In this document: one piece after another, positions 42,707 through 45,041 of the stretch
How the letters are laid out: each line of letters opens with the position of its first letter
How positions within the stretch are numbered: the first letter of the stretch is position 1
NCBI RefSeq assembly: GCF_000482245.1
Contig: NZ_AWNH01000074.1
Location: forward strand, 1-45,041
From: Leptolyngbya sp. Heron Island J
GTDB taxonomy: Bacteria; Cyanobacteriota; Cyanobacteriia; Phormidesmidales; Phormidesmidaceae
Length of the DNA: 45,041 nt
Reading direction: 5' to 3'
Notes under the pieces: generated by a model
Told to the model about the DNA's origin: nothing
Database searches by the model: none
What the model saw: only the letters and a program-made list of their open reading frames with translations
Translations under genes and position numbers: made by a program

Positions 42707-45041
42707 CTAACCACCAGCAACGGCCTGTTTAATCGCCTCACAAATTGCAACCAAGGCTTTGTTTTGTTCAGGAGAACTAAGACTGTCAAGCGGATGCTGC
42801 GGTTCGTGGGCAGCCTGATACTTTTCAATTGGGCTATCCTTATAGGTGCTATAGCTCACAGGCACCCAGATAATTGTTAGTCCCTCATTCTCAGCAGCCT
42901 CTAAAAGCGGTGGTAGTTCGTTCTCATGGATAAAATCTGACGCTAAGAAGGGTTGACTGACTAACAATACAGCCACTTTTGCAGAGGCTAACGCATTATC
43001 TATTTCCTTGCGCCATTCAACACCGGGTTGGATGTGGGTGTCATCCCATGGAATAATTAATTCCTGACGAACCGAGGGTTTCAGAAATTCTTGCAGCTTA
43101 GTTAGCCACTCACTATTCTGGTGGCTATAGCTGATAAAAACCTTATCTCTTATTGCTTTTTGTGGCTTATTAGCATCTGGGTGATACTCAACGTGTTGCT
43201 GCTTCATCTGCTCATATTTATCTTGTTCAGATTTCTTATCTAGCTCATCAAAGCGATCGTAATCTGATAGTACTGCCGTCAGTCTGCGAACATTCACATC
43301 AATACAGCTTTTATCACAGGTGATTTCATAACGTCTTTTCTCCAAATAGCGGTCCAGCGTTGGCATCCGAAAGAAGTGGGGTTGTTTGTCTGCCTGGCAT
43401 TCCTCACAAATACAGGGAACCATCTTCGCTACTCTAATCTTTTCAAATGAGCCATTAATTTCATCAATTTCGTTGGCCACAATACTCAGTAGCTCTTTAT
43501 TGTGAACACCTGAAACCCGAATACTGATTTCCCCTTTGTAGGGGCGATAGTTCTCAATAACTTCTGTCCGAGCACGACCATTATTAAGTACTACCCCACT
43601 ACGCCAGACAATCTGCTGTTGCTCAATCCAGCGATAGAGTCTAACAATTAGCTGAGTGGCAATACCCTTGGGCATAAACTCATACTCATAACGGAGCATC
43701 AGATTATTGCTGACATCCCAATCGTAGTCAGGCGGATCGAAATCTAGAAGCTGTGGGAAAATGTAGTTATCTTTTAAGCCAGGAATCGGGTAACAGAGCT
43801 TAAAATTCTCCATCAGCTGGAGTAATTCATCCCCCATATTAACATATTGATCTTCACTCCAAATATCATCCAGCTGATCGCGAGTGAACCGTCCTTTAGC
43901 CTTGGCTACCTCTTTGTGAGTGGTAACAGCATAAACAGCATTAGTTGCCCATTCAGGCCGCAAGATGACAATATTTTTTAGTACTCGATCTCTTTGAAAG
44001 TGCAAGCAAATACCTAGGTTATGAAGAAAGTTGCTAATGCGCAACATTTCGGTACGCTCAATGATGTCACTACGTTCACATAGTGCAAAGTAATCACGTT
44101 GATCAATGTAATTTCGAGCATCGTTTTCCAGAGCATAGCGGACACGTGCCCACTTTTTAGGCAGTGGGGTACCCACAAAATCCAACTTGGTAATGTGGTA
44201 ACGAATAGCTTCCTTGATATCTTCTAACCCACGGCCATCCCTTAAATTCGTGGCGATGCATTCTTTAATATATTGAAAATCTCCCTTTAATTGTCGTTCA
44301 TTAACATTACAAGGTCTATCATCCTTTTCATTTTTGATTAGAATTACGGGACTATCACCACCAAATAGCTCAATAGATTTCAGCCAATACGGGAAATCAG
44401 TATTTTCCTTACGGGTATCGGCAACCAGGGCATAGAGGGAACGCTCAGTCAGGAAAAACTGATGGGTTTGATGATAGATTTCCTGACCACCAAAGTCCCA
44501 GAGGTTGACACGAAATTCTTGAACGTCATCGACAGAAAACTTCCACTGGATAACCTTAATGCCATGGGTAGATTCTTCCTTAGGATCTAACTTGTAATTA
44601 GGGTCTTGAATCTTTTTGGCAAGAGAGGTTTTACCTGCACCACCCTCACCAACAATCAGCAATTTTGCCTCTTGAAGAAAGAAATCTCCAGTTTCATCAG
44701 ATGATGCTTCATAGAATTGAAATATAGCTTCTAAATCTTCCTGATTTCTCCAAGAATTAGGACTTCCTAAAATCTCTGGGGGGATTGGTAATGGATTCCC
44801 ACTGAGATCGATTTGTGTAAGAGGTAAATGCTTCAACTCTAAAGGTAAGTCAGAAATCTTGTTTTGATAGAGGTCAAGCGACGTCAGACTCGTGAGCTGG
44901 ACAATCTCTGGCGGCAACTCACTCAACTGGTTAGAGCGGAGGTCAAGCGACGTCAGACTCGTGAGCTGGCCAATCTCCGGCGGCAACTCACTCAACTGGT
45001 TAGAGCTGAGGGAAAGCGACGTCAGACTCGTGAGCTGGACA
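42707..45041 (-). CDS. LRR-Roc-COR-TIR (Roco) protein, N-terminus outside window
   Basis: The visible part encodes 777 residues; more LRRs lie beyond the right edge. Order: at least three leucine-rich repeats (LTSLTSLDLRSNQLSELPPE type, 23 residues each), a Roc GTPase (P-loop VGEGGAGKTSLAKK; WDFGGQEIYHQT switch; KNEKD as the base-specificity motif), a COR domain (LRISNFLHNLGICLHFQRD; VILRPEWATNAVYAVTTH), a linker with CxxC pair CICEECQADK, and a C-terminal TIR domain (VFISYSHQNSEWLTKLQEF). The Glu in FIHENELPPLLE is a candidate NADase residue. Roco proteins act as GTP-gated dimers; with a TIR effector an NAD+-depleting or signalling role is possible, by inference. Confidence 0.88.
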   Translation of the reverse strand, partial: VQLTSLTSLSLSSNQLSELPPEIGQLTSLTSLDLRSNQLSELPPEIVQLTSLTSLDLYQNKISDLPLELKHLPLTQIDLSGNPLPIPPEILGSPNSWRNQEDLEAIFQFYEASSDETGDFFLQEAKLLIVGEGGAGKTSLAKKIQDPNYKLDPKEESTHGIKVIQWKFSVDDVQEFRVNLWDFGGQEIYHQTHQFFLTERSLYALVADTRKENTDFPYWLKSIELFGGDSPVILIKNEKDDRPCNVNERQLKGDFQYIKECIATNLRDGRGLEDIKEAIRYHITKLDFVGTPLPKKWARVRYALENDARNYIDQRDYFALCERSDIIERTEMLRISNFLHNLGICLHFQRDRVLKNIVILRPEWATNAVYAVTTHKEVAKAKGRFTRDQLDDIWSEDQYVNMGDELLQLMENFKLCYPIPGLKDNYIFPQLLDFDPPDYDWDVSNNLMLRYEYEFMPKGIATQLIVRLYRWIEQQQIVWRSGVVLNNGRARTEVIENYRPYKGEISIRVSGVHNKELLSIVANEIDEINGSFEKIRVAKMVPCICEECQADKQPHFFRMPTLDRYLEKRRYEITCDKSCIDVNVRRLTAVLSDYDRFDELDKKSEQDKYEQMKQQHVEYHPDANKPQKAIRDKVFISYSHQNSEWLTKLQEFLKPSVRQELIIPWDDTHIQPGVEWRKEIDNALASAKVAVLLVSQPFLASDFIHENELPPLLEAAENEGLTIIWVPVSYSTYKDSPIEKYQAAHEPQHPLDSLSSPEQNKALVAICEAIKQAVAGG
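44872..45041 (-). repeat. 69-bp tandem repeats encoding leucine-rich repeats
   Basis: Near-identical 69-bp units start at 44872, 44941 and 45010 (the last cut by the window edge), differing at only a few bases. Each encodes one 23-residue LRR. Nucleotide-level identity points to recent duplication or gene conversion. Confidence 0.85.

Overview
The window looks like a cyanobacterial chromosome. The octamer GCGATCGC (HIP1, typical of cyanobacterial genomes) recurs about every 1.5 kb in the right two thirds. Several proteins have a cyanobacterial flavour: a DICT-GAF sensor, an alpha/beta hydrolase with a DUF1400-type N-terminus, a SNF2 helicase paired with a SWIM-finger protein, and an LRR-Roc-COR-TIR protein. 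The species cannot be named from sequence alone. The gene content (taurine use, Na+ symport) would fit a marine or host-associated strain, but that is inference.

Left region (1-12.0 kb): an integron-like accessory region. It opens with the 3' end of a group II intron (domains V and VI). Next come an integron-type tyrosine recombinase (IntI) on the minus strand and a 121-bp block of three 41-bp repeats where attI should lie. A run of mostly plus-strand, mostly unrelated small genes follows: a hypothetical protein, a VapB/VapC toxin-antitoxin pair, a DUF2891 protein, a metallophosphoesterase, a methyltransferase, an alpha/beta hydrolase, a hypothetical protein and a DUF1254 protein. Several are separated by attC-like folded sites, two of which show the extrahelical base expected of attC. 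A 3' scrap of a second hydrolase copy lies upstream of the intact one. An ordinary-looking azoreductase/LysR locus with a truncated NTF2-like gene is embedded between the cassettes. HIP1 is absent from about 5.3 to 13.2 kb, which fits imported DNA.

Middle region (12.0-29.3 kb): core-like genes. These are a GNAT acetyltransferase, a periplasmic glycerophosphodiesterase, signal peptidase I with an AI-2E-family permease, a cyclic-nucleotide-binding protein, a membrane protein with conserved acidic/His motifs, a GAF-LuxR regulator convergent with a DICT-GAF sensor, the SNF2-SWIM pair, a VOC protein, a glutathione peroxidase, a small secreted Cys-rich protein and the DUF1400 hydrolase. Two intergenic gaps carry copies of the same palindromic repeat.

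Taurine-nitrogen region (29.5-37.3 kb): the most coherent system in the window. It holds a Na+:alanine/amino-acid (AGCS) symporter with a universal stress protein, a class III aminotransferase best read as taurine:pyruvate aminotransferase, a TauE/SafE-type exporter translationally coupled to a short-chain dehydrogenase resembling sulfoacetaldehyde reductase (IsfD), and a divergent alanine dehydrogenase. Read together: taurine enters, its amino group passes to pyruvate giving alanine and sulfoacetaldehyde, alanine dehydrogenase releases ammonium and regenerates pyruvate, and sulfoacetaldehyde is reduced to isethionate and exported. No sulfoacetaldehyde acetyltransferase (Xsc) is present here, so taurine would serve as a nitrogen source and not as carbon. 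This pathway reading is inference from family membership and gene order.

Right region (37.3-45.0 kb): a GST-family protein, dihydroorotase (PyrC), a RibD-C/DHFR-like reductase, two nested MITE-like elements with identifiable terminal repeats and target duplications, an AlkC-like DNA glycosylase, a small membrane protein, and an LRR-Roc-COR-TIR protein running off the right edge.
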